Shown: positions 36,197 through 45,848 of the stretch, one piece after another | Position numbering within the stretch: position 1 is the first letter of the stretch | How the letters are laid out: each line of letters starts with the position of its first letter | Assembly (NCBI RefSeq): GCF_030323265.1 | Contig: NZ_CP104990.1 | Span: 186,001 to 250,000 of the forward strand | From: Terrirhizobium terrae | GTDB taxonomy: Bacteria > Pseudomonadota > Alphaproteobacteria > Rhizobiales > Rhizobiaceae | Direction: 5' to 3' | Length of the DNA: 64,000 bases | Position numbers and translations under genes: made by a program | Notes under the pieces: generated by a model | What the model was told of the DNA's origin: nothing | Database searches by the model: none | The model's input: only the letters and a program-made list of their open reading frames with translations

Positions 36197-36998
36197 CCAG
36201 CCATTCCCTGGATATCAAGCATCTGTCGGCCGGCTATGGCGACACCGATATCCTTCGCGATCTCGACCTTCAGGTGCCGCAGGGCAGGATCACCGTGATC
36301 GTCGGCGCCAATGCCTGCGGCAAATCTACCCTGTTGCGCACCATGTCGCGGTTGCTTTCGCCGAAACATGGCGAAGTGCTGCTCGACGGCAGGTCGATTC
36401 ACCGTATGCCGCCGCGGGAACTCGCCCGCACGATGGGGCTTTTGCCGCAGTCGCCGATCGCGCCGGAAGGCATCACGGTGGCCGATCTCGTCAGCCGCGG
36501 CCGCCACCCACACCAGAGCCTGTTCTCCCGCTGGACGCGCAAGGACGAGGAGGCCGTCGAGGCGGCGCTCGACGCGACCAAGACCGCCGATCTTGCAGAG
36601 CGCTCGGTCGACGAACTGTCCGGCGGGCAGCGCCAGAGGGTCTGGATCGCCATGGCGCTTGCCCAGGAGACCGACATCCTCCTGCTCGACGAACCAACGA
36701 CATTTCTGGACATCAACCATCAGATCGAGGTTCTCGATCTCCTGACCGACCTCAACCATACGCGCGGCACGACTGTCGTGATGGTGCTGCACGACCTTAA
36801 CCTGGCGGCACGCTATGCGGATTATCTGGTGACGTTGCTCGATGGCCGCGTGCACAGGGCGGGGAGCCGGAAGAGGTGCTGACCGAGGACAATGTTCGGG
36901 AGGTCTTCGGGCTCGACAGCCGGATCGTCACCGACCCGACCTCGGGCCGACCGATGATGCTTCCGCTGGGGCGCCATCGTATCGCTGCATCGCCTTGA
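36193..36998 (+). CDS. siderophore ABC transporter ATPase, one late frameshift
   Basis: Joined product of about 268 residues. Walker A is GANACGKSTLLR near residue 38, the signature ELSGGQRQRVWIAMALAQ is near 141, and Walker B is ILLLDEPTTFLD. The frame breaks near 36862 (GGGG where GGGGG is needed). Restoring it gives AGEPEEVLTEDNVREVFGL and a proper C-terminus ending at TGA 36996-36998. Without the correction the protein stops at 36882. The FecE/FepC type powers uptake of ferric siderophore. Confidence 0.88.
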
Positions 36999-37007
36999 GC
37001 CGGACTT

Positions 37008-38044
37008 TCAATCTCCAAGGCTCATTTCGGACTTTGCGGGGTTGGTCTGCAGCGCCTGGCCTTTGTAATTGCCGGTCAGCGAGGAGAGGAACTGCACGAT
37101 GGCGTCGATATCCTCCTTCGGCATGTCCTGGCCGACCTGGGTCTGGGCCATCACCCTGACGGCCTCCTCCAGTGTCGCCGCCCGGCCGTCATGGAAGTAG
37201 GGGGCGGTTACGGCGACATTGCGCAGGCTCGGTACTCGGAAGTATCCCCGGTCCTTGTCGTTGCGGGTCGTCGTGAAACGGCCGAGATTCCCGTCATTGC
37301 TCGGATCTCCTCCCGGCGGGGAGGAAAACACCCCGAACTTCTGGAACAGGTTTCCCCTATATTCGAGCCCTGGTGGCAGGATATGCAACCGTAGTCCTGA
37401 AACAGCCGATAGCCACGTTTCTCGGTTGCCGAAAGAACCTCGAGAGAGCCCTCCAGATACTGGTCGAAACGGGATCCGGTGGTCGCCAGTGATTGCTGGA
37501 ATGTGGTCAGGACATCGAGCACATTGTCCTTGTTCGGTTCCTGTCCATAAATGGCGAGGAAGTCGCGATTGTAGTTTGGCGACATCTTCAGCCGCTGGAG
37601 AAGACCGTCCCAGCTGTTTGCCATGATGTTGGCGTCGAGAAGGATCTGCTCGTTCTGGAACGTCAGAGACGTGAAATTGCCTCTCCAGCCAAGCCTGTAA
37701 TTGTTGGCGACGTTGAAAATGGTCGGCGCATTGAAGCGATGGACCCGTCCGTCATATCCAATCGTTCGCTTGAGGCCGATCGTGCCGCTCGTCTGCAAAT
37801 CATGGCAGGTGGCACAAGCAAGCTTGCCCTTGCCCGACATGATCGTGTCGGTAAACAGCCTGCCGCCGAGGTCGAGTTTCCTCGGATCCAGTTCGGGGCT
37901 CTCCTCAAGCGGCGTTATCTTGTTTTGCGGCCGTTCGTCGGCATGCACGATCGTCAGCCCGGTTGTCAGTCTGACGCTGAACATCAGGGCGAATACGGCC
38001 ATGAAGATGATAGCAAAAACGCTGGCCGCTTTGGGTAGTGACAT
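37008..38044 (-). CDS. diheme cytochrome c peroxidase (CcpA/MauG family), one frameshift
   Basis: Joined product of about 345 residues. An N-terminal signal/anchor helix is followed by two heme c sites, CATCH near 78 and CISCH near 215. MauG/CCP motifs include FNAPTIFNVAN and YFRVPSLRNVAVTAPYFHDG. The frame breaks near 37366: after CHQGSNIG the G run is one short, and adding G restores GNLFQKFGVF. It is periplasmic, and reduces H2O2 with electrons from a small cytochrome c. Its ATG shares a base with the stop of the response regulator gene (TAATG), so the two are coupled. Confidence 0.85.
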
Positions 38045-38773
38045 TACTGGGTACCGTTTCGCCGATTCACTTCGACGTCCACTTCGGCATTGAAGAAATA
38101 TCCGACGCCGCGTTCGGTCTTGATCAGGTCAGGCTTGGACAGAATCCGTTTCGAGCTTTCGTCGCAGGCGCAGAATGAGAACGTCGATGCTGCGGTCGAA
38201 CACTTCCTCGTCGTGCACGCGGCTTGCCGACAGGAGCTGCTCGCGGCTCAGTACCTGCTTCGGGGAGCGCAGGAATGCGACCAGAAGATTGAACTCCCCC
38301 GCGGTCAGCTTGATTTCCTCGCCTTCCGGGGTGCCGAGCCTGCGATGCTTGAGGCTCAGTCTCCAGCCGTTGAAAAGATAGGCCTTACGGTCCTTGTCGA
38401 CAACGCGTTTGGGGCGGTCGCGCAGGCCCGCGCGCACGCGTGCGAGGAATTCGCGCATACCGAATGGCTTGGTGATGTAGTCGACAGCGCCGAGTTCAAG
38501 CCCGACAACCTTGTCGGCCTCATCGAGCCTGTCGCCGCTGATGATGATGATCGGCGCGTCCGATTTGCTCGCCAGGCCACGAACGATTTCCAGGCCGTCC
38601 TCGTGCCCGAGATTGAGGTCGACCACAACCAGGTCGACGGTTTCAGTCGACATGACGCGCGTTACTTCCACGCTGCTGGCAACCGCGGTGACCCGCATGG
38701 CGAACTGGCTGAGGTAATCAGTCAACAGGCCGCGAATGGCATTATCATCGTCTACAATAAGTACGTGTTTCAA
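38044..38773 (-). CDS. OmpR-family response regulator, one late frameshift
   Basis: About 240 residues. The receiver domain starts KHVLIVDDDNAIRGLL with the phosphoacceptor in LVVVDLNLGHEDG, and the winged-helix output has LTAGEFNLLVAFLRSPKQVLSREQLL. The frame breaks near 38145: GATTCTGTCCAAG carries one extra base, and removing it restores KPDLIKTERGVGYFF, the conserved C-terminal wing. The corrected stop (TAA at 38046-38044) overlaps the peroxidase start. I prefer the TTG at 38773 since the receiver begins there; the ATG at 38830 adds 19 unlikely residues. Its kinase is probably the hybrid protein at 41330. Confidence 0.8.
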
Positions 38774-38830
38774 AATCTTGCCCTTGTCGTTTCCTCTGCA
38801 ACGAGGCGAAACCGCTAGGCTCAGTGTCAT

Positions 38831-39194
38831 GCGCAACTGTTACGGAACAGGGAATTTTGACTACAAGTGAAATAAACGCCTACCGGTAACGAGTCTATCA
38901 TAATAGCGCGTAAGTTGCAGTTCGGATAGTTGTTCCTGATACTCTGTCGGCATTTCTGATCGCCGCGTGGGATGAGAAAACTTTGGGACAGGCTTTAGGC
39001 TTGTTCGCGATCAATCAGCAATTTCCTCACGGCCTAGCGTGGCGATCGATAGACTGCGTTTGCTACGATGCTGCCCATTTGGACGATTTGGCTTTCGATC
39101 GGTTCAGAAAGGTATCCCGGATACAAAAGCAATTCATTTGCAACCAATCTAGCGGATAAATTGTAATCATCGGCAAGTGCGTGCCTCGTAGCAC
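38831..39194. other. intergenic region, no gene seen
   Basis: About 365 bases between the divergent response regulator and cytochrome c genes. It is more AT-rich than average and has scattered stops in all frames. It should contain both promoters, but no convincing -35/-10 pair or dyad was picked out by eye. Confidence 0.4.
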
Positions 39195-39224
39195 TGAATG
39201 GTCATCAATATGAGGAACCATTCA
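39195..39224 (+). promoter_or_regulatory. inverted repeat enclosing the cytochrome c ribosome binding site
   Basis: TGAATGGT (39195-39202) and ACCATTCA (39217-39224) are perfect 8-bp arms. The right arm ends on the A of the start codon, and the SD-like GAGGA lies in the 14-base loop. It could be an operator or an RNA hairpin affecting initiation. Confidence 0.5.
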
Positions 39225-39742
39225 TGCCCTTTCGCCCGACATTGCAGAAATCCAGCATCCTATGTCTATATGCCGGCATTGTATCCCTGGCTCTCGCCGG
39301 CCAATCTGCTGCCGGAGGCTCCGTCGAGCGGGGCCGCTACCTGGTAAACCTAGGCGGCTGCAATGACTGTCATACACCCGGGTACTTCGTGGGCAAGCCG
39401 GATATGGAGCGCTTCCTGGGCGGTTCCGACGTCGGCTTCTTCATTCCCGGGCTCGGGGCGTTCGTCGGACCGAACCTTACGCCCGATCCAGAGACGGGGT
39501 TGGGAAAGTGGAGCCGGGACGAGATCGTCACGGCACTGCAGACCGGCGTTACTCCGGAAGGGAGAGAACTGTCGCCGCTCATGCCGTGGCGGGCCTTTGC
39601 CAACCTGACCAGGCAGGACGCCTACGCGATCGCCGACTATCTGCGCTCGCTGCCGCCCACCAAGCATGAGGTGGCCGGTCCTTTCGGCCCTTCGGAGACG
39701 CCGACCGTTCCCGTCATGAAGCTTCTTGCCCCGCCGAATTGA
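39224..39742 (+). CDS. c-type cytochrome, monoheme
   Basis: 172 residues. A signal peptide (LCLYAGIVSLALAGQSAAG) is followed by the heme motif CNDCH near residue 46 and a C-terminal helix (DAYAIADYLRSLPPT). The methionine ligand is probably in LSPLMPWRAF near 122. It is periplasmic, a likely electron donor or acceptor for the nearby diheme peroxidase. It resembles the cytochrome domains of alcohol/aldehyde dehydrogenase complexes. Intact. Confidence 0.85.
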   Translation: MPFRPTLQKSSILCLYAGIVSLALAGQSAAGGSVERGRYLVNLGGCNDCHTPGYFVGKPDMERFLGGSDVGFFIPGLGAFVGPNLTPDPETGLGKWSRDEIVTALQTGVTPEGRELSPLMPWRAFANLTRQDAYAIADYLRSLPPTKHEVAGPFGPSETPTVPVMKLLAPPN

Positions 39743-39784
39743 TGGGCCACATAAAGGCAAAATCCACATGCTGCCCGTCGCTCA

Positions 39785-39818
39785 ATTGGCCCCGTATTTA
39801 TGTAAATAAGGGGCCAAT
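39785..39818. promoter_or_regulatory. 34-base near-perfect palindrome
   Basis: ATTGGCCCC-G-TATTTA-TG-TAAATA-A-GGGGCCAAT pairs over 15 of 16 positions per arm around a 2-base centre. It lies 42 bases after the cytochrome c stop, between that gene and the convergent MFS gene. There is no T tract; it could be a bidirectional terminator or a protein site. Confidence 0.6.
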
Positions 39819-39909
39819 CCTTCCCCTGCATCATGCGGGTCTGAGTAGGCGCGAACTGAGGGATGGACGATGTCAGGATTATGCTTGTGGCGATGTCGAA
39901 CTTGCGAAA

Positions 39910-41333
39910 CTATTTCCTGATTGCCGGCATCTCTGCCTTGATCCCATAAAGAAAAACGTAGAGCCCAGCCAGGAATGCTATGCCGCAAAGGGCTGTGAGA
40001 TAATAGGCGTAGCTCATCGGTTCGAATTGCATCAGCCAGTTGACCCCGAATGGCGTCAAGCCGCCGAAGACGGCGAGCGGGATATTGTAGCACAGTGATA
40101 CGCCGGTATAGCGAACCTGCGTCGGGAAAGCGGTGACGAGCACGTAGGGTATCGCTCCGCAGACGCCGACACTGGCGCCAAGAAGGCTGTTCAGCAGTAG
40201 TAAATGCGTTCGGGAAAGAGGCGCATGGCCATAAAACAGCATGGCGGAGACGGCAAGGATGGTGCTTCCGATCATGATCACCGGACCGGGACCATAGCGG
40301 TCGACGAGAAGGCCTACCGGACAGGTAGCAATCGTCAGCGCGAGCGCGCAGCAGCCCGTGGCGAGCAGCGCGTCAAAGGTCGAATATCCGACAAATCGGT
40401 GGAGGTAACTGACATTGAGCACCGTAGTCATTACCAAGGTGGCGGAGAGCAGCCACATCAATGCGATGCAGATGGTCATGTTCAGCCGGAAATCGCGCAG
40501 GACGATCTCCAGCGGCAGATGCGGGATAAGCGCGGCTTTTCCCCGCGCCTCATGAAATACCGGTGTCTCCAGGAGAGACCGCCGCGCCGCCATGGCAATA
40601 AGGCCGAGAGCGCCTCCGAGGATGAAGGGATATCTCCAGCCTTCCCTGTCGAACCATCCGGAATCCATGAAGGTCTCGAACAACAAGGCAGTGCTGCAGC
40701 CGAGCAAAATGCCGAATGAAAGGCCCGAACATATGATGCCACACGCCAGGCCACGACGTTCGGGGGCACATGCTCCGAGATGAAGGTCCAACTGCCGGGA
40801 ACTTCGCCGCCGATGGCTATACCCTGAAGGCAACGGAGGAGCATCAGCAGAATGGGGGCCGCCATACCGATCGTCTCGTAAGTCGGCATGCAGGCGACGC
40901 AGAACGTCGCGAAGGTCATTAGGCCGATCGAGAACAGGAAAATATGCCTCCGGCCGAAAATGTCGCCGAAATTGGCGAGCACTAGGCCACCGAGCGGCCT
41001 GGCGAGATAGGCGGCGGCGAAGACACCGAGGGCCTCGAAGGTTCCGAGCCATGTCGGGGCCACAGGTGGGATGAACGCCTTTGCCAACGTCGTGGACAGG
41101 AATGCGAACAGCGTGAAATCGTAAAATTCCATTGCTCCGCCCAGCGATGTCAGCAGAATGAGCCGCAGATCCAGCGGCTTGGGCTTGTGGACGAGGGATG
41201 AAGCGGCGGGCGCGTTGCTTGTCCCACGCTCTCCAGTCGCGGCAATCTCCGGCGCACCGCCTTGGCGAGCCGTCTGGGCGGTGGCGATACGTTTTCCTTT
41301 CACGTTTTCTGCCCCTCGTGCTACCGCAGTCAC
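39910..41333 (-). CDS. MFS transporter (metabolite:H+ symporter type), one frameshift
   Basis: Joined product of about 474 residues with 12 predicted helices. Early segments are GGAMEFYDFTLFAFLS and ARPLGGLVLANFGDIFGRR, then GIAIGGEVPGSWTFISEHVPP, typical of the MHS (ProP/KgtP/ShiA) group. The frame breaks near 40767 where CCCCC should be CCCCCC, restoring PPERRGLACGIICSGLSFG. It starts at a GTG overlapping the stop of the histidine kinase (GTGA), so it is translationally coupled to that gene. The substrate is unknown; organic acids or betaines are common for the group. Confidence 0.82.
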
Positions 41334-43894
41334 AATTCACTCGCGTTCAACATCAGCGCCTGTCGGTTCCGCCCATTCTGCATTCCGGACCGGATCGCCA
41401 AAGCCATCGTTGTGGAGGCAACCGGCTTTCGCAAGATCATGGTCTTGTGGGGTTCAAGGCCGCGGTCTTCGGTTTGCTCGGACATGAACAGGTAAGGGGT
41501 CGACCGGAGGAAACGTTCGATATCGCCATGGCTCAATTCGTCGGTCTTGATAGCCTCGTCGATCAGCACCAGGTCGGCCGTGTGATTGGCGGCGGAAAGC
41601 CATTTCGTCAGTTCGTCCCAACTTGTGAAACCAACGGGCTCGTAGCCGAGTGCGGCAACCTGATCTTCAAGAAATGCGAGCCCCGTATTGTCGTCGTCGA
41701 CGACGACGGCGACGATCTCGCCGCGGCCGAGGGGAACCTGCTCCTGCTCGAAAATCTGACTGAGTGGAACCGGCTTGGACACCGAGCGCGGCATGTAAAT
41801 TTCGAACTTGGTGCCCACGCCGGGAACGCTGGTGACATTGATGCGCCCACCGAGCGCTTCGACATTGCCGTGTACTGCTGCCAATCCGAGGCCGGTTCCG
41901 CCGGATTTGGCGCGGGTCGTGTAGAAGGGCTCGAAGATCTTGGGAAGCACGGACGGCGGAATGCCTCTGCCCGTGTCCGCGACGGTAAGAACGACGTATT
42001 GCCCGGCGGGCAGAAGCCCGTGCGAGATTACCTGTTGAGATGAAATCGTTACCCGCTGCAATGCGATCGATATCACGCCGCCCGAGCCGTTCATCGCTTC
42101 GGCAGCATTTTTGCAGAGGTTCATCAGGATATGCTGGATATCGACGGCATTGCCTTCGACGACGTTGTCGGAGGTCATGTCCTGGATCTGCAGCTCGACG
42201 CCGTTGGGTAGCGAGACCTGCAACAGAGGTGCGATGTCCTCGATGATATCGACGAGATCGATCGGCTTGCTGATATAATCCCTCGTCCGGCTGAGAGCCA
42301 GGATCTGGTCTATGACCAGCCGGGCCCGCTGGGCGGCTTTGACGATTTCCTCGACATACTGGCGCGTCGTCGAACGCCTGCGCAGCAGGTCGAGGATCAT
42401 CTCGGCATAGCCCAGGATGGCGACGAGAATGTTGTTGAACTCATGCGCGATGCCGCTTGCCAGCGTGCCAACCGATTGCAGCCTTTCGGCATGCTCGAGG
42501 CGCCTCTCCAGCGTCTCGCGCTCGTCCTGCTTTCGGTGATAGTCGAATGTCTGAAAAAGCAGCCGGACGGCGGCCTCCAACAGGGATATCTCATCGCTGC
42601 TTGGCCGTAGCCGCGGATGGGAGAACTCGACGATACAGAGGGCCGCAAGCCTGTCGGAGGTGCGCAGGCCCAGAGCACTTCCGGAATAGGCTGCATCGAT
42701 GGCAAAGTTCATCGCGTCCGGCTTCTGCAGGTTTCGGTAGGTCGCGCTATCGGTCTCGCTGAGCACTTCGGCAATGCGCGCGGGATCGCTCAGCAGTTCG
42801 AAATCGTCGCCGAACGCCATTTCCACGGTCATCGTGTTCGTGTCGATCAGGGCGAAGCCACAGCGGCTGCCCTCGAAGAAGACCCTGATGATCTGCACGG
42901 CATTTTCCATGGAGATGGCGCGGCTTTCCTGCGTTGCCGCACTCTCGGCGAAGCAGCCTTCGACGTCGCGCCGCATCCGTTCGAAATCCAGGCGCCGCCT
43001 CAGCCGTTCCGTCTGGCGTCGCAGCCGATCGACGAGGACCACCACATAGGCGCAGAGAAAGATCGAGACCGAGCCAAGGAAGACGCGGCTCCACTGGGAG
43101 CGGACATTGGCGGTGCCATAGGCATCCAGGTAATCGTGCTGAAGGCGTTGGGCGCGGCTGATCGTATCGGAGGCCTGGACGTCGCCGACGGTTGCCCTCA
43201 CCTCGGGAAGAACGGACAGGATCAACCGGCCGTGGATCTCCAGCAGGCGGACATAGGGCGAGGATGCGCTGCCCCTGCTTGCGAGCGTGTCGAGTTCCGA
43301 TGAAATCTGATCCGCGATGGCGGGATTATATTGCAGCGTATATTGCAGCATCAGGTTGCCGAGATCATCCAGCCCGTCCAACGCCAGGCGGGCCTCGCCG
43401 GTATCGTTCAGATGCAGGTTGGTCAGGGCATGGCTGAAGATATTCAGTGAGTTCTGCAGCAAGGCGTTCTGGGTCTTGAACGTCTCGACGGCCGTCTCGT
43501 CCGTGTCGATCGACTGCTGGACCTCGTTCAGTTGCTTCTCGATATTATCGGCCTTGACCGTTTCCGGCATTGAAAACAGGGAATGCAGTGCCGCGACGTT
43601 CCGGTGCAAGGCAACAACGGAATCAACCAGCGGATCGTAGTTTTCCAGAAGCCCGGCGCGCGCGCGCAATACGTCGCGCTGCAGGGACGCGTTGTTGAGA
43701 TCCAGCCCGCGCAACTCCGTCAGGATGGCCTGGTGCGTTTCCTTGTCCTGCCCGCGGCCGATGGCCATCAGGGCGAATGCAATGGCCGCCACGATCAGCA
43801 CGACGATCGAAAACGGTGTTGCGACAAGGGTCAGATCATGGCGCAGGGTCGCAGGTGAAGTGGTGACTTCCTTTGCTAGGTTCAACTTCGGCAC
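41330..43894 (-). CDS. hybrid sensor histidine kinase
   Basis: 854 residues. Transmembrane helix 1 is near 28-48. A roughly 220-residue all-helical periplasmic domain follows (possibly a DAHL-type double helical bundle), then helix 2 near 275-295, a GAF-like segment, and a HisKA domain with GIAHEFNNILVAILGYAEM (His near 480). The ATPase motifs are NLCKNAAEAM, DTGRGIPPSVLPKIFEPFYTT and GGTGLGLAAVHG. A C-terminal receiver keeps the acidic pair VVDDD, the phospho-Asp (LVLIDE) and the lysine (LRKP). It starts with GTG and is coupled to the MFS gene. The cognate regulator is probably at 38044. Confidence 0.88.
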   Translation of the reverse strand: MPKLNLAKEVTTSPATLRHDLTLVATPFSIVVLIVAAIAFALMAIGRGQDKETHQAILTELRGLDLNNASLQRDVLRARAGLLENYDPLVDSVVALHRNVAALHSLFSMPETVKADNIEKQLNEVQQSIDTDETAVETFKTQNALLQNSLNIFSHALTNLHLNDTGEARLALDGLDDLGNLMLQYTLQYNPAIADQISSELDTLASRGSASSPYVRLLEIHGRLILSVLPEVRATVGDVQASDTISRAQRLQHDYLDAYGTANVRSQWSRVFLGSVSIFLCAYVVVLVDRLRRQTERLRRRLDFERMRRDVEGCFAESAATQESRAISMENAVQIIRVFFEGSRCGFALIDTNTMTVEMAFGDDFELLSDPARIAEVLSETDSATYRNLQKPDAMNFAIDAAYSGSALGLRTSDRLAALCIVEFSHPRLRPSSDEISLLEAAVRLLFQTFDYHRKQDERETLERRLEHAERLQSVGTLASGIAHEFNNILVAILGYAEMILDLLRRRSTTRQYVEEIVKAAQRARLVIDQILALSRTRDYISKPIDLVDIIEDIAPLLQVSLPNGVELQIQDMTSDNVVEGNAVDIQHILMNLCKNAAEAMNGSGGVISIALQRVTISSQQVISHGLLPAGQYVVLTVADTGRGIPPSVLPKIFEPFYTTRAKSGGTGLGLAAVHGNVEALGGRINVTSVPGVGTKFEIYMPRSVSKPVPLSQIFEQEQVPLGRGEIVAVVVDDDNTGLAFLEDQVAALGYEPVGFTSWDELTKWLSAANHTADLVLIDEAIKTDELSHGDIERFLRSTPYLFMSEQTEDRGLEPHKTMILRKPVASTTMALAIRSGMQNGRNRQALMLNASEL

Positions 43895-44651
43895 AACTCG
43901 TCATGGCTTGGCTGGGAATATGGTTTTACATACCGATGGTTTAGCATGCGGCAATATTGCGAAGTAGTCTTATCGGGAAAAACCGGCTTACAAATGAAAT
44001 GGATATGAAGCCTTCCTGAACCGCTTTCCGCGACCAGGCGTTGAGATCGAGACTGGCGTCGATGATGGTGACGGAAGCGGTACTCAAGGCGCACATCTAG
44101 GTACTCACCGACTGTCGCGCCAGTACCCTGCTAAATCCCGGGCAGCAGGAAATGCCACGACGGAACTTTCCGTCATGGTGTGGCCTCTCGATAGCCCGTC
44201 AAACAGGGAGGGGCAGGCAGTCGGTATGCGATGGTATGCTGATGAATTATCTGCCTGCCCCGGCCGTTTCGATCGGTCTTTCGAGACGTGTCAGTTCCCG
44301 TTCGACCTTGTCACGACCATCACCGGAACCGAGCCTTTGGAACCCGAGGAGGAGGAGGCCGGTTCGCGAACCCGGTTTCCCGTCCGATGACGATGGCATT
44401 GTTGCAACGGTCGATAGGGCGGGGACGATCGAGCCGACGGTGGCCGGTTAAGCGACTGACGTTGCGTGGAGATATTTTTCTTAAGCGTCCAGGCTTCCAC
44501 GGGACAGCAAACTGTGATCCTGGACAAATCACCTCCTATCGGCCTGCGGCACGGGCACGGCATTTTTGAAGATGGTCATATGATTATGGTCATCCGCGCG
44601 GAGGGGATGTATCGCTTGGGACAGCCGCACAGACTCATGAAGGATGAACCG
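43895..44651. other. long intergenic region, no supported gene
   Basis: 757 bases with short overlapping ORFs only, none with a family resemblance or a ribosome binding site worth calling. It holds two notable dyads: GACGGA-ACTT-TCCGTC at 44159-44174 and GGGGCAGGCAG/CTGCCTGCCCC at 44210-44261. It must include the kinase promoter. Confidence 0.5.
44210..44261. repeat. 11-bp inverted repeat
   Basis: Perfect arms GGGGCAGGCAG (44210-44220) and CTGCCTGCCCC (44251-44261) with a 30-base AT-richer spacer, inside the long intergenic region. Confidence 0.6.
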
Positions 44652-44885
44652 ATGCCGCATATCGTGGTGAAGATGATCGAGGGGCGCACCGAGGAGCAGA
44701 AGCGGATGCTGACCGAGGAGCTTTCCAAGACCCTGATGGCCGTGCTTGGCAGCCGCGAGGAATCCGTGTCGGTCGCGATCGAGGACGTGCCCGCCGACCG
44801 CTGGCAGCCGGATGTCTTCGAGCCCGAGATCAAGGGCCGGAAAGAGACGCTCTACAAGAAGCCTGGTTACGCTTCGGTCGACTGA
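44652..44885 (+). CDS. 4-oxalocrotonate tautomerase family protein
   Basis: 77 residues starting MPHIVVKMIEGRTEEQKRML. After removal of Met the catalytic Pro1 is exposed, which fixes the start at 44652 despite longer open sequence upstream. The helix TEELSKTLMAVLGS and VSVAIEDVPADRW follow. It is slightly longer than the 62-residue 4-OT, matching the YdcE/PptA-like subgroup. It catalyses keto-enol tautomerisation of a 2-hydroxydienoate or a related compound; the substrate is unknown. It stands just upstream of the mod operon, with no obvious functional link. Confidence 0.85.
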   Translation: MPHIVVKMIEGRTEEQKRMLTEELSKTLMAVLGSREESVSVAIEDVPADRWQPDVFEPEIKGRKETLYKKPGYASVD

Positions 44886-44950
44886 CGACCGAACATCGGA
44901 CGGTCGTTTTTGGATGGCAGGACCGCCCAAGGCTTCAATAATGCGCGAGC

Positions 44951-44974
44951 CTTTATATCCCGTGAAATATATCG
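44951..44974 (+). promoter_or_regulatory. distal ModE-like box
   Basis: CTTTATAT-N8-ATATATCG, the 8-8-8 arrangement of molybdate-responsive ModE operators (CGnTATAT-N8-ATATAnCG), with one mismatch in the left half. Centred 44 bases upstream of the second box. Confidence 0.5.
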
Positions 44975-44994
44975 CTGGCCAAACCGATGGCTCT

Positions 44995-45018
44995 CGATAT
45001 ATTCCGGTCGATATTTCG
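44995..45018 (+). promoter_or_regulatory. proximal ModE-like box of modABC
   Basis: CGATATAT-N8-ATATTTCG ends 20 bases before the modA start. The layout equals that of the E. coli modA operator as I remember it. ModE with molybdate would repress here. No modE gene is in the window. Confidence 0.6.
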
Positions 45019-45038
45019 TATGCTTGAGGAGTTTTCCA

Positions 45039-45828
45039 ATGAAGATCGTCTGTTCACTCAAGAAAACGGCAATGCTGGTCGCTGCGGCATTCGTCATTGT
45101 GGCCGGGGCAATCGGCCCCGTGGCGGCGCAAGAAAAGGTGACGGTATTTGCCGCCGCCAGCATGAAGAATGCGCTCGATGCAGCGAACAAGGCCTGGAGC
45201 GGCGAGACGTCCAAGGAAGTGACCGCTTCCTACGCGGCAAGCTCGGCGCTCGCCAAGCAGATCGAGGCAGGCGCTCCGGCCGATGTGTTCATCTCCGCCG
45301 ACCTCGACTGGATGAAATACGTCTCCGACAAGAAGTTGGTGAAGGAAGACACCAAGTCGAACTGGCTCGGCAACCGAGATCGTGCTGGTGGCGCCGAAGG
45401 ACAATGCCAAGCCGGTCGATATCAAGGCTGGCTTCGATCTTGCCGGCCTCCTGAACGGCGGCAAGCTCGCCATGGGCGCACCGGACAGCGTTCCGGCCGG
45501 CAAGTACGGCAAGGCAGCGCTCGAAAAGCTCGGCACCTGGGCGTCCGTCGAAAAGAGCGTTGTCGGCGCGGAAAGCGTGCGCGCGGCACTCGCTCTCGTT
45601 TCCCGCGGCGAAGCGCCCTATGGCATCGTCTACGCCACCGACGCCGCTGCCGATCCGGGCGTCGCCGTCGTCGGGACCTTCCCGGAAGATACGCATCCGC
45701 CGATCATCTATCCAATCGCGATCCTGTCGGAATCGAAGTCGGCAGATGCAAGCGCCTATGTCGACTACCTGAAGTCGGCCAAGGCTGCGCCTTTCTTTGA
45801 AAAAGAGGGCTTTACGGTTCTGAAGTAA
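45039..45828 (+). CDS. modA: molybdate ABC transporter, substrate-binding protein, one frameshift
   Basis: Joined product of about 262 residues. The signal peptide ends near GPVAAQEKVTVFAAASMKNAL; the latter part is the ModA N-terminal motif. It continues with SYAASSALAKQIEAGAPADVFISAD and YGIVYATDA. The frame breaks near 45377, where GGCAACCGAG carries one extra C; removing it restores LGNEIVLVAPKDNAKPVDI. It is periplasmic and binds molybdate or tungstate. TGAGGAGTTTTCC is the ribosome binding site. Confidence 0.9.
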
Positions 45829-45848
45829 ACAGATCTGGCATAATGCTT

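Noticed and set aside
44152-44569. Overlapping short ORFs in the gap before the tautomerase gene
   Set aside because: Several frames are open over the same bases, none with a ribosome binding site or family resemblance; best treated as non-coding.
44466-44651. N-terminal extension of the tautomerase
   Set aside because: Family chemistry needs proline directly after the initiator Met, which fixes the start at 44652.
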